From the NCBI GenBank assembly GCA_003667245.1, contig RCNN01000373.1, positions 1 to 33,767 of the forward strand: a stretch of DNA of 33,767 nucleotides. The letters run 5' to 3'. Origin of the DNA: Heterostelium multicystogenum (taxonomy: Eukaryota > Evosea > Eumycetozoa > Acytosteliales > Acytosteliaceae). This document shows positions 10,595 through 21,196 of this stretch, piece by piece. Position numbers and translations under genes: made by a program. Within the stretch, counting starts at the first letter, position 1. Every line of letters begins with the position of its first letter. A model generated the notes under the pieces. It saw nothing but the letters and a program-made list of their open reading frames with translations, did no database searches and was not told where the DNA came from.

Positions 10595-12046
10595 ATGCAA
10601 AATCCACCAAATCCACCACCAGCAGGTACTGCTTCAGATGCTTTTTCACAAATGCCAATTAAGGTTATGCCAGGTCAACAAAGTCCTCCACCCGCTGGAC
10701 AATATCCACCACCACCATCCGGACAATATCCACCTCCACCCCCAGCAGGTACTCCACCTGGACAATACCCACCACCACCTACTTCCTCCCCTTCACCACC
10801 ACCTGCTGGACAATATCCACCACCACCAGCTGGATCCTCACAGCCCGGACAATACCCACCACAACAACTTCCACCACAACAAACTGGAGCACCATACCCA
10901 ACTGGAGCTCCAGGACAACCAGGAGCCTATCCACCACAACAACCAGGAGCACCAGGAGCCTATCCACCACAACAATCAGGAGCTCCAGGAGCCTATCCAC
11001 CACAACAATCAGGAGCTCCAGGAGCCTATCCACCACAACAACCAGGAGCTCCAGGAGCCTATCCACCACAACAATCAGGAGCTCCAGGAGGCTACCCACC
11101 CCAGCAACCAGGAGCTTATCCACCAACTGGAGCTCCAGGTCAACCAGGAGCTTATCCACCACAACAACCAGGAGCTAAGCCACCAGCTGGATATCCACCA
11201 ACTGGAGCTCCAGGTCAACCAGGAACATGTCCACCAGGACCATATCCAGGTGGAGTTCCACCAACAGGAGCTCCAGGAGCCTATCCACCACAACAACAAC
11301 AACAACCAGGAGCATACCCACCAGCAGGAACTCCAGGAGGATACCCACCACAACAACCAGGAGCTTATCCAGGTCAAGTCGGTGCTAAGCCACCAGCTGG
11401 ATATCCACCATCAGGAGCACCAGGAGCTCCAGGAGCCTATCCACCACAACAACCAGGAGCCTATCCACCACAACAACCAGGAGCTTATCCACCATCAGGA
11501 GCACCAGGAGCATACCCACCAGCAGGATATCCACCAACAGGAGCACCAGGAGCATATCCACCAGCAGGAGTTCCAGGAGCATATCCACCAACAGGAGTTT
11601 CAACCTATCAAGCTACAGGATATGGAGCTTATGGAGCTACAACATCCGCCTATGGAGCCACCACTTATGGTGCAGCCGGTTACCCAACAGGTTATGGTTA
11701 TCAAGCAACAACAACAACCTATGGTGTTACACCAGTTGTCGGGGCTTATGTTCGTCCAAGCTACACCTATGCCACACCATACTCAAGAACAGCAGCATTT
11801 ATCTTACCAGTTGGATTGCCACCACACTTGGTTGCCAAGATGATGCAAGCTAGTGCAGCCTTCCGTCTCTTTGATACCAACTACAGTGGAACCCTCAGTA
11901 AAAAGGAATTCAAGAGAGCCCTTAAACATATGGGATTCTATTTCAGCAAGGGACAAGCAAAGATGCTTTTCCATCAAATTGACTCTAACTACTCTGGATC
12001 AATCGACGAAAGAGAATTCTGTGAATGGTGGTGCCACTATCAATAA
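10595..12046 (+). CDS. Pro/Gly/Gln/Tyr-rich protein with two C-terminal EF-hands
   Basis: A single-exon gene of 483 residues. Residues 1-350 or so are a low-complexity head ([11 protein letters not shown] units, then many [10 protein letters not shown][PS] repeats). Residues 345-395 are Tyr/Ala/Thr-rich ([20 protein letters not shown]). The C-terminal 80 residues hold two canonical EF-hand loops, [12 protein letters not shown] and [12 protein letters not shown], each with acidic 1 and 12 positions and Gly at 6, so both should bind calcium. The head resembles the GYPPQQ-type N-terminus of Dictyostelium annexin VII and of penta-EF-hand proteins. With only two EF-hands it fits neither family fully. 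A calcium-regulated phase-separating or membrane-associating scaffold is an inference. No signal peptide or TM. Confidence 0.9.
   Translation: MQNPPNPPPAGTASDAFSQMPIKVMPGQQSPPPAGQYPPPPSGQYPPPPPAGTPPGQYPPPPTSSPSPPPAGQYPPPPAGSSQPGQYPPQQLPPQQTGAPYPTGAPGQPGAYPPQQPGAPGAYPPQQSGAPGAYPPQQSGAPGAYPPQQPGAPGAYPPQQSGAPGGYPPQQPGAYPPTGAPGQPGAYPPQQPGAKPPAGYPPTGAPGQPGTCPPGPYPGGVPPTGAPGAYPPQQQQQPGAYPPAGTPGGYPPQQPGAYPGQVGAKPPAGYPPSGAPGAPGAYPPQQPGAYPPQQPGAYPPSGAPGAYPPAGYPPTGAPGAYPPAGVPGAYPPTGVSTYQATGYGAYGATTSAYGATTYGAAGYPTGYGYQATTTTYGVTPVVGAYVRPSYTYATPYSRTAAFILPVGLPPHLVAKMMQASAAFRLFDTNYSGTLSKKEFKRALKHMGFYFSKGQAKMLFHQIDSNYSGSIDEREFCEWWCHYQ
10915..11600 (+). repeat. 33-bp tandem repeats encoding [10 protein letters not shown][PS]
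   Basis: Nearly identical 33-bp units (GGAGCTCCAGGAGCCTATCC, then ACCACAACAAYCA) are stacked head to tail between about 10920 and 11090, then diverge into shorter GAYPP and [12 protein letters not shown] units to about 11600. The high nucleotide identity suggests recent expansion by slippage or unequal crossover. Reverse-strand open frames here are shadows. Confidence 0.85.
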
Positions 12047-12133
12047 ATCATCAACCATCAAGGATATTGTAAAAATAAATAAATAAACTTCAAGACACCA
12101 GTTTTGAAGATGAATATATAATTAAATACCTTT

Positions 12134-12298
12134 TTATAAAGCTTTACCTGTAAGATATCTCAAATTAAATTTCTGTCTTGGCTTATATCTCTGGGACCAC
12201 GAACTGAATACAGATATTTTTTTGTCCAAGTGTACTTTGGCAATTGCAAAGCTTGAAAGTGGACGATGAATTTTACCCCACACATCTAAATCACTCAT
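12134..12298 (-). CDS. Small 54-aa protein, unrecognised
   Basis: ATG at 12298 opens 54 codons with non-AT-driven composition: SDLDVWGKIHRPLSSFAIAK, VHLDKKISVFSSWSQRYKPR, QKFNLRYLTGKAL, then TAA. The product is basic with no obvious signal peptide or TM; the Trp/Arg/Lys-rich pattern is reminiscent of small mitochondrial or ribosomal components, but I do not recognise it. A perfect donor (ACAG|GTAAAG) lies seven codons before the stop region, so a further exon could replace the last few residues. It is divergent from the amylase gene and convergent with the EF-hand gene. Its less AT-rich composition argues that it is coding rather than UTR. Confidence 0.5.
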   Translation of the reverse strand: MSDLDVWGKIHRPLSSFAIAKVHLDKKISVFSSWSQRYKPRQKFNLRYLTGKAL

Positions 12299-12452
12299 CA
12301 AAACACCAAAAAAAATAAAAGAGCAAACTGAAATAAATATCTATTTAATGTAGTTTTAAATTTTAAGTAGTCAATTAGAATACAAAAGAGAGAGAAGATA
12401 AGTGTTCTTGTCATCCTTTGTTTGTTTGAACAAATAGAAAAAGAGGAAGAAG
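12299..12452. promoter_or_regulatory. Short divergent promoter, small ORF / amylase
   Basis: 154 bp separate the two divergent start codons. The sequence is A-rich (AAAAAAAATAAAAG at 12308-12321) and ends in a purine-rich leader (GAGAGAGAAGATAAG, GAAAAAGAGGAAGAAG) directly before the amylase ATG. Confidence 0.4.
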
Positions 12453-14081
12453 ATGACTTTTGTTGTGTCAATGAAAAAGCTTGTTCAAGTATCTTCGTGT
12501 GTTCTACTATTGTTTATTGCTGGTGTAAGCTGTGGTACACCACAGGAATGGAGTTCACGTATAATCTATCAATTGCTTACTGATAGATTCGCTTTATCAA
12601 ACAATGCCACGACTGTATGTTCTGACATTTCCACCTATTGTGGTGGAACTTTTGTTGGTATTCAGCAACATCTAGACTATATTCAAGGAATGGGTTTCGA
12701 TGCAATTTGGATTTCACCGATAGTCACCAATACTCCCGTATGTTATCTTTTAAAGTAGTAACCAATTCCAAAACTAACGATTGGTTATTCTATGAAATAG
12801 GGTGGATATCATGGATACTGGCAACAGGACATCTATACTGTCAATTCAAATTTTGGAACAGATGTTGAGCTTCTTAATCTTATTCAGGAATGCCATAAGC
12901 GAGATATTTGGGTGATGTTAGATGTTGTAGCTAACCATGTTGGTCCAGTGAACTACGATTATTCAACTATTGTGCCATTCAATCAAGACTCCCACTATCA
13001 TGGATGTTCGACTTGTCCTTCCGAATGTACAATCAATGTAAGCATAACCTAATCAAGTTCAATTGGGCCTTTTGATATTTACAACTCTCTAGAATTTCAA
13101 CGACCAAACAGAGGTTGAGATTTGTAGACTTTCGGGACTACCAGATTTAGACCAAAACAATACATTTGTGCGTGAAACATTGGTAAATTGGATAAAAAAT
13201 ATCACTGATTTCTATGGTTTTGATGGAATTAGAATTGACACTGTACCAGAGGTCGACCAGGATTTCTGGATCGAGTACACAACTGCCGCTGGAGTGTACT
13301 CTGTTGGTGAAGTCTACAATGGTGACCCTCAGTATGTTGCGTCGTACCAGCCTGTGATCGATGGTCTCCTTAGTTACCCGCTTTTCTTTGTGCTACGTTC
13401 AGTATTTGCACAACAGCAATCGATGTACCAAATCCAATCAATGCTCCAGCAATACAATTCCACTGGTTTGCATCAACAGTACCTAGGCACTTTTATTGAC
13501 AACCAAGACCAAATTAGATTCTTGAATGAGCAATCAGATATTGAGCTGTACAAAAACGCTTTAACCTATATCTTAACATCAGAAGGAATCCCTATTGTAT
13601 ACTATGGAAGCGAGCAGGGATTCAATGGTGGTGCCGATCCTGATAACCGTGAGACGCTTTGGACTTCAGGATTCAATACGGAGTCGACACTCTACCAATT
13701 CATTCGCACTGTAGTTCAGTTTGTCAAAGATCAATCACTCTACAAGTATCCACAAATTCAAAGATATGCCGACAACTCGTTCTATGCATTCACACGTGGT
13801 GACACATTTGTGGCACTTACAAATGGTGGATCAAATCAAGGTCAAATCTCAAGAACAATCACATACCAATCATATCAAGATGGCACAGTACTATGTAACA
13901 TGTAAGTAGAAAGAAAGACTTTGCAAATGTATTAATTCAAACTAACGATGATCTTTATTTAAATGACGATCTGATTAGATTTTGGCCAACAGAAGATTGC
14001 ATCAAAGTTGTTGATGGTGAGTTTACAGTCTATCTTGACAATGGTGAATCGAAGATATATTATCCGCAATCATCATTGTAA
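12453..14081 (+). CDS. Secreted alpha-amylase, glycoside hydrolase family 13
   Basis: Four exons (12453-12737, 12801-13037, 13093-13901, 13979-14081) with matching phases give 477 residues. A signal peptide (KKLVQVSSCVLLLFIAGVSC) leads into IIYQLLTDRFA, CGGTFVGIQQHLDYIQGMGF, AIWISPIV and GGYHGYWQQDIY, very like fungal Taka-type amylases (GH13_1). Conserved regions are present: DVVANHVG (region I), GIRIDTV with the nucleophile Asp (II), GEV with the acid/base Glu (III) and FIDNQDQ with the transition-state Asp (IV). The region IV His of most amylases is replaced by Gln (DNQD rather than DNHD). The enzyme would cleave alpha-1,4 glucans outside the cell or in phagosomes. The loop before YHGYW is shorter than in the fungal enzymes. 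Confidence 0.93.
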
Positions 14082-14229
14082 CAAATTAAAAAAAAGATTA
14101 TATTATTTATTATTTAAATAAAACAGTTTTGAAATTGCGGTCAATTTTGAATTTTTTTTCAACTGTGGTTTGTAGTAGATCAGAAGGCTCATACTTGTTT
14201 TATTTTGGTGGATGAATAAATAATAAAAG

Positions 14230-14876
14230 ATGACTGCAGATAACAAAGGATTCGATAGCTATATAGATTTAGGTGATCTTACTGATAAGAATATTGGTCA
14301 GCTTAAACTACTCAACTCTCTGTATTGCCTGTAAACTATGAAGAGAAATTCTATAGCAAACTATTACAACCTAAAGGATTCATAACAAAGTTAGGTGAGT
14401 TATCTATCATAATCCCATCATCATTATAGTCATTTACTATCCGACTGTTTTATAGTACTAATATTCGTACTGTTTGTTACAACTATTATAGCATATTTCA
14501 ATGATATTGTTGTTGGTGCAGTATCTTGCAGAGTCGATCAAGATGGAAATGAACAATCATTATATATTATGACTTTTGGTGTATTGGCAAAGTATAGGGG
14601 TTTGGGTATTGGTAGGTTATTGTCTTGATAAAATTATCTACTCAGTCATAGTAACACAGATTCATCCGATGACAGGTAAAAAAATTATTAGAGTTTGTCG
14701 AACAAACATGTAAGAATACCTATACAAAGATAACATTGCATGTACAAGTCAACTCGGATGCAATCGAATTTTACAAGAAATATGGATTCACTATTGAATC
14801 TACAATCAATAACTACTATCGTGATATTGAGCCAGCAGACTGCCATGTGATGGTTAAGCCAATACCAAAGAAGTAA
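14230..14876 (+). CDS. naa50: N-alpha-acetyltransferase 50 (NatE catalytic subunit)
   Basis: A GNAT-fold enzyme that acetylates N-terminal Met of Met-hydrophobic proteins, normally docked on NatA at the ribosome. Landmarks are IDLGDLTDKNIGQLKLLNSL, PVNYEEKFY, LAYFNDIVVGAVSCRVD, LYIMTFGVLAKYRGLGIG (the acetyl-CoA R-x-x-G-x-G loop), KITLHVQVNSDAIEFYKKYGF and NNYYRDIEPADCHVM, all typical of Naa50. Introns lie at about 14396-14490 and 14609-14675. Two frame problems exist: one base seems missing at about 14324 (TGTATTGCC where TATTTGCC is expected), and the exon after intron 2 starts with seven A where six would keep frame. Using the alternative acceptor ATTATTAG restores frame but loses the last Gly of the CoA motif. 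The rest looks intact. Confidence 0.85.
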
Positions 14877-15283
14877 ACGAAGCTTTTATAATTAAAGATT
14901 TATCATTCAGTTGATATATATTTTACCTGAATCTCATATTATATGTCTATATATCTAAAACATGTGATCTTTCATTTTTAGTTGGTCAAAGCAACATGAT
15001 GATTATCTTTTTGGCACTATATCAATGTGTTGGTCGTGTGGAACATATTGTTATAAAGCATAGAAGATAGAACCAATAGAATCGATTCCAAATTGACATG
15101 GAATATTTTTAACTGTCACATTTTCGATTGTCGCACTTCCTTTTTTAGAGAAACGACAATTATTTTTGAAATTGAAATTGATTTAAATTTTATTTTTTAA
15201 TTTTAAGTTTAAATTTTAGGGTAATTTTATAAGCAGACATCTTACAATCAAATATCTCATTGTAATATCTTCTAAAAATAATA
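14877..15283. other. Intergenic with a possible minus-strand gene relic
   Basis: Minus-strand translation of about 15000-15170 reads FSKKGSATIENVTVKNIPCQ then FGIDSIGSIFYAL before a stop, continuing QYVPHDQHIDIVPKR. The pattern resembles repeats of extracellular pectin-lyase-like amoeba proteins, but it is too short to assign. The last 100 bp before 15284 is the AT-rich leader of the transporter gene. Confidence 0.3.
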
Positions 15284-16435
15284 ATGTCTACAACAACATC
15301 GAGCACTACTACTCCTACTACTAAATTGGATTATATACCAAAATTAAGTCAAGTTTGGCAGGTATTGCTGTTGGAGGTGTATTTGGATACGCTTTGCAGA
15401 GATCCAATGTCTATTTGCCATCCGTAATCCAGGGTCAAATGGACTTCAGCGATTTCACGATGCTCAAGATGTTTATGACTGCTGCTCTCACCAGTTCTCT
15501 TTCGATTACTCTTTTTGGATTCTCAGCGTTTGTTAAAAGTAGAACACTTGCCAGTGATGTGGAAGCGTAATCTAGTTGGTGGTTTGGTAATGGGTGCTGG
15601 TATATATTTAACTGGATCATGCCCAGGAACAGTTTTGGCTCAGGTTGGTGCTGGTGTACCCTCTGCAATCTATACTTTCTTGGGTGGATTGGCAGGATCT
15701 GCAATCTATTCTTATTGTAACTCTCTTGTTGAGAAGGTATTCCCAACAGACACCCTCAACAAGAAGCCAGCCCTTAATCATCGTTTAGGAGTCACATTGG
15801 CAAGAGCAACCATTCCATTTGCTGCAATGCTAATTGGATTCTTGGTAGTATTAGAAAAGTATATTCCCTGGACTACAAGTGGATTGTCAATCCTTGACTC
15901 TTTCCAAACAACAAGATGGGCACCATATGCCGCTGGTTTAGTAATTGGATTGCTTCAAATTCCATCATATCTCCTTGGTAAAAATGGATTGGGAACCTCA
16001 TCTGCTTATGTAACCATGTCATCAAAAGTATGTTCTCTCATTGAAACAGTATCATCGTCTTGTTACTTTAAGAAATTCAACAGTGGAATACGTCAATTCT
16101 ACGGACCAGCGCTCAATATTGGAGTGATTTTGGGTGCATATTATTCATCGCAAACCGCTTTGGTTCCAAGTGCAGCAAAGGTTATGACTCACTCGCCATT
16201 ATATTACTTTGGAGCTGGAGCTGTTCTTTTGTTTGGTGCTCGTTTAGCCAATGGTTGTACCTCAGGACATGGTTTGACAGGAATGGCTAAAATGGAAAGT
16301 ATGTATCTCAAATTACATAAACTTCTTAGTTTTGAATTATTTAATTAATATAACACTATTCTTTTAGTTGGATCATTTATTTCTGTAGCTTCACTATTTG
16401 GAGGAGGTATTGCAACCTGTTATCTTTTAAAATAA
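15284..16435 (+). CDS. YeeE/YedE-family sulfur (thiosulfate-type) transporter
   Basis: A polytopic membrane protein of the YeeE/YedE (TsuA-like) family, which in bacteria imports thiosulfate or related sulfur species through a path lined by conserved cysteines. Seen here: AGIAVGGVFGYALQRSN (first TM), NLVGGLVMGAGIYLTGSCPG with the hallmark GxCPG, several Gly-rich helices, and GARLANGCTSGHGLTGMAKM with the hallmark GCTSGHG. A Ser/Thr-rich N-terminus starts at 15284. One intron (about 16301-16366, GTATGT..TTTTAG) joins in phase to IGSFISVASLFGGGIATCYL. Frame breaks occur near 15345 (one A short) and near 15560 (one base extra). The family is mostly bacterial but also known in some eukaryotes. 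Roughly 10 TMs are expected; I count 8-10. Confidence 0.85.
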
Positions 16436-18202
16436 CTAAATAAACACAATGTAAATTATAATAAAGCTTCGAAAATTGATGTTTGCATTAAGCTAATTGA
16501 TTTTACAAATAATGTTATTCTCATGTTTCTGATGATAGACAGTAATGATCATTAGATGTGCAATGTATAGAACCTATTGATGAACAAGATTTATCTACAA
16601 TTAAACTGTCGATCAATCAATATTGTTATTTTTTTTATCTCTATTACCATGCATTTCTATCATCCAAAGTCGTTTTACAAATTATTTCAGTATTTAAACA
16701 AACTACTTTTTATATTGTGTATTCATTTATACTTTAATGAATTGGTAAATAGGGTAGACTAGACACACAAAAATATAAAATAGACTAAGAATCATTCACT
16801 TCCCAAAACTAAAACCCAATGTATGTATTTTTATAAACTAAATGAATATTGAGATGTGTTGTGGTGTGGTGGTGGTGTTGTTGTTGGGATAGTATGTTGA
16901 ATTGATTCATTAAAAAAGTATAAAATGAATATCTGTGATATTTGTATACAAAAGAATAGATTTATATAAAAACACTTTCTTTATCTGGAAAATAATATTG
17001 GTATTTTTGTTTAAATAATAAACTAAAATAGTAAAAAAATAGATTGTGGTGGTCAATGTGTTTAATGAAGGGGTTGATGGTATTATGATTATATCACTCA
17101 AGGTATTATGTTTTATCCCAAACAATGTGTCATTAAGAGTGATATAAATTTCATTAAAAGTGAATGATATAATGTAAAGTGTCCAGTGTTTCGTAATGAT
17201 TGTAGTTGGTGGAATTATTGTTGTTATTTGTATACAAACACATACACATGACCTTGTCAAACTTTGTTTATCAAAACAGAGGGGGTTGAAAAAGATTGAA
17301 TTAAAGTATAGAACCAAACTTATCAACATCATTCAATTATTAATTTTATCCATTAGCTTTCAATATTAAGAATTATTAAATTCAACATTGATTATCCCCA
17401 TTATAAGGTTGGAGTTTGCCATAAACTTAATAGATAGACAACATTAGTTTAGTGTTGGTGATCTCAAACAGTCAGTTTGTTCATTTTCTGTTTTATACTA
17501 TCTCTCTGTTCTGTGATATTTATAATAGGAAGATCAAAATATCAGAGGAAAATCAACATCACAATAATATCATCATCCAATTAATAAATTCAGCAATACC
17601 ACCTTCACACATTTAAATCTTTCTATTTAAAAATATCAAGTAGTTCATGTAATATTAAAATAATAATAATAATAATTATAATACTTTTATTGAAATCCAA
17701 ATAGGCAATAAAATAATAAACTAAAACCAGACGTCTGTTATTTTACAAAGAGACAAACTCTTTTATTACAATTAGTCTCTTTTATACCAGTTAGTATACA
17801 ATCATTAATATATATATTATAAATATTATTTAATTAAATCATTAAAAGATAATTATCAAACACAACATTATTCATCATCAAAATTATTATTAAAAATAGA
17901 AAAGTGAGAATCATTCCAAACAGTTGTTTTTGGTAATTAGTAATCAAATATAGTAATAGTTTAGCTTTGACATTTTTATTATTACTAAAAAAACAATACT
18001 ATTTAATTTATATATATATTTTAATAATTTCCAATAATAAATATAATAATAATAATAAATAATATATATATTCAATAAAATATTATACTTTGAATGAATC
18101 TCTAAATTATATATTTATCTATTTATAATAGTATATTTATTAATATTTCATTGCATCGAATCTATTTATTATTTTTATTTTAATTATCATTTAATAGACA
18201 AG
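16436..18202. other. Long AT-rich intergenic region
   Basis: No supported gene in 1.77 kb. The 140-codon minus-strand frame at 16910-17332 is Ile/Thr/Asn-rich without a recognisable domain and reads like open AT-rich DNA. AAT/TAT microsatellites occur at 17657-17675 and 18030-18070. The last 150 bp upstream of 18203 are the promoter and leader of the surface protein. Confidence 0.55.
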
Positions 18203-21109
18203 ATGAAATCATCTTTTAAATCATTTTTTATTTTTTTATTTATATTATTTATTATTTTGGTCAGTGCCGATGGAGGAAATGAAGATGATAATAGTCCACC
18301 CAACATTTTTATCAAATCAAAATTCATTGACCCCTGAGGAATCTTCAAATTCTACATCTTCTAGATCCAAAGATGACTCTACTTTTCCAGAATATTCCTC
18401 TTCAGTAGAGGAGTTATCCACTACAACCAATGTTGGAACAAAATCAAATATATTTAAAACTGATTTTCCTATAATTACTATTGTAAACACTAAAAAAATC
18501 AAATAATGTTTCATTACCTTATATATTATTAGTCAAGTACAAGATAATGAGTCTGAAAAAAAATTGTAAAGGTAAAACATATTTGCACTCTTTACTGGTG
18601 ACTTAACTGCAAAATCAGTTTTCAATGTATCATGTAAGTTTTATAAATCATTAGAACCCAATAATACTTTTATTAATTATGTGATTAACAAATTTTAAAA
18701 AAGATGCCAGCGCTTATGGTAAATGTATTGCCATGTTATCAAATATATATTCTAGAGATGGTTCTGTTCATTGTAAGATATCTACTTTCAATACTGAAAC
18801 TGGTAAGTTATACAATAATCAAGTTGTCTTTAATTCAAATCTTACTAAAGTTTAATTAATTTCAAAAGAAAAAATGGTATCTAGAAATTTTAATATAAAC
18901 AAGAAATGTTCAAATATTGCTATTGATGATAGATTTATTTGGATTACATATGATGATGTATTAGATGTATTTACACATGAAGATGATTGCGCTGGAAGTA
19001 AGTAGTTAAAATACAATTAATTCCATATAATATTAATTGTTTTTTACAAGTCCAACCAACTGATAAAGGAAAGAAATTTGTAAAGGACCCACTATAATCA
19101 TTTCAGATCCCACTGCTAAACCAGAGAGATCTATTTATGTTTATGAAAAAACATCTCAAGTTTTTACCCATTACACATATCCAACAAGTCTCAATGGATT
19201 AACTAGAGTTAGTGTTGTAAATGTTGGTTCTGCATGTCATATTTCTCAAATTGGAATCCCAGACAAAGTTTCTGTCAGTTATCCTGATGGTTTTAGAATT
19301 TTTAAAGTTAGCACCTCACAATCTAGAAACTTTGAAGTTGGAGATTCTGGAACCAATTTCTGTGGTCCCTTTGTTCAAAATGGATTAGATGTTGTAAGTG
19401 ATAGTAGTAATAATTATAATATTAGAATAATATATTAAATAACATATTAGTTTTCATTACCAAAAGTAGGAGATAAACAATTTATTAAAATTGTTCCTGG
19501 TTTAGAAATTCATGTTAGCAAACCCTGTTTAAACTCCTCAAATGGAAGAATTGTAATAGAAGGTAGCACCGATAGATATAATTTTACTTGGGAAGATACT
19601 AAATCAGTATCACCAATTAGAGAGATGTTATCAAAGGGAATCTATACAGTAACAATTACAGCAAGAGAAATTGATGTTTCCAATGTAAAGCAAATTGAAG
19701 TATATCCACCAAATGATCCCACCTTTGCAAATGTAATTGGTACTTGCCAAGGAGAATCTTATGGTGGATTGAATTTCTCATTACCAAGGGATCCTCACTT
19801 AAACTATACCTATACACTAGTGGATGGAAACTTTACACATATCAATTCATGTGGATACTTTGATGGATTAAAATCTAAAAATTATACTGTTAATATCACT
19901 ACTGTAGATCAATACAAATTCCAATGCAACTATTCAGTTTCTCTTAATGTAATCGAAGGATGTAAGTATAGTAACATATTAGTTTAGTATATCAATATTA
20001 ATTTATTATAATTTCAGTAATGCCCCTAAACCAATTACAGTCATTCAAGGAGCCACTTGTTTTAATAAATCAGATGCCACCATTACAATCATGAACTATC
20101 AACCAGATAAATATGTGTATAAATTGTATCCGCCATCTCCTGTGCCTATCAACAATGGAACTTATATCAATTTATTTGGATCTTCAGTTAAAGATTATAA
20201 TTTAATGGTTTATAATGCCAAATCTAGTTTACAGTGTAAAACAATTTCCATTATTACTTTACCAGAACCTCCAAGTAAGTATTTAAATACTTTTAATTTA
20301 GTCATTGTAACTTTAATATTAATTTCTATTCAATAGAATTCAAATTCCCATTTTTCAATATAACAAAACCAGCTCAATGTTTTGGTAAAAACTCATCTAT
20401 GACTATAGAGGTGATCAAAGGTTTAGAATGTATTTTAACACATACCACCAATCGACTGACATATGGATCTTATCTAAGTGCCAATAATACCAATTTCTAT
20501 AGAAATCTTCCTGCAGGCAACTATTCCTTGGAATGTTTTGTACCATCACGTGATGGATCCATTTGTAAGAAACAAACTACATATATCAATATTAATCAGC
20601 CATCTCGAGTTCGTCTGAATACCACTAGACTCAATCCTAAGTGCAACAGAGATGGAAAAGAAAATATGTTATTGAATGCTTATGGAGGTGTACCAATCAA
20701 TGGATCCTCTTATATGTTTGTTGGAAAGTATGCCAATGCAACTGGCCCTGCTTTGAATGTTTCTTACTGGGTAGATGGTGTCTATTCAATCAACATTACA
20801 GATTCACAAGGTTGTGTTACCACTTATGACAACTTTACAATAAGTAGACCCCCTGCATGTGCGATGGTTATGGATCAACATGGAATACCCATAAGAGGCA
20901 GTGGATTCTCTTTGATTCATCCTGGAAATGATTTAGCACTCGCATTAGGTGTTGGATTGGGAGTTGGTATACCAGTTCTGGCTGCTGCAATAGTAGGTGG
21001 TATATTTTTATATCGCAGACGAATGAGAGCAACTATCACACCTTCTAGAGCACCGAACACTATACCTATTTATCTTGGAGGTAAAATCCAAACTATCGAT
21101 AACTTTTAA
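18203..21109 (+). CDS. Large type I surface protein with SprB-like repeats
   Basis: The start at 18203 gives a strong signal peptide (MKSSFKSFFIFLFILFIILV). The ectodomain begins with a Ser/Thr/Glu-rich stretch, then a Cys-containing region (ASAYGKCIAMLSNIYSRDGS). At least three repeats of about 90-110 residues follow with the pattern C..DG/N...GG....Y.....YSINITDSQGC, as in bacterial SprB/Ig-like adhesin repeats. Many N-x-S/T sites are present. A TM (LALALGVGLGVGIPVLAAAI, VGGIFLY) is followed by RRR and a 30-residue tail. Clear introns: 18632-18704, about 18806-18868, about 19000-19106, 19397-19451, 19973-20017, 20274-20336. The 5' part has frame conflicts near 18330 and 18555, and another at the 19973/20018 junction. 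Likely role: cell-cell or substrate adhesion (inference). Confidence 0.7.
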
Positions 21110-21196
21110 AACAATAAACGAATTAATATATAGATTACAATCGATCATTTCAATAAATATGTACATAAATTGTTTTTTAGGTATTTTATTTTAAAT

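Noticed and set aside
10779..11603. Reverse-strand ORFs rich in Leu/Val or Trp/Ser
   Set aside because: Shadows of the Pro/Gln/Tyr tandem repeats of the EF-hand gene.
10595..12046. Penta-EF-hand (ALG-2/sorcin type) identity
   Set aside because: Only two EF-hand loops can be seen before the stop.
16910..17332. 140-codon minus-strand ORF
   Set aside because: Ile/Thr/Asn/Phe-rich with no motif; matches open AT-rich intergenic DNA.
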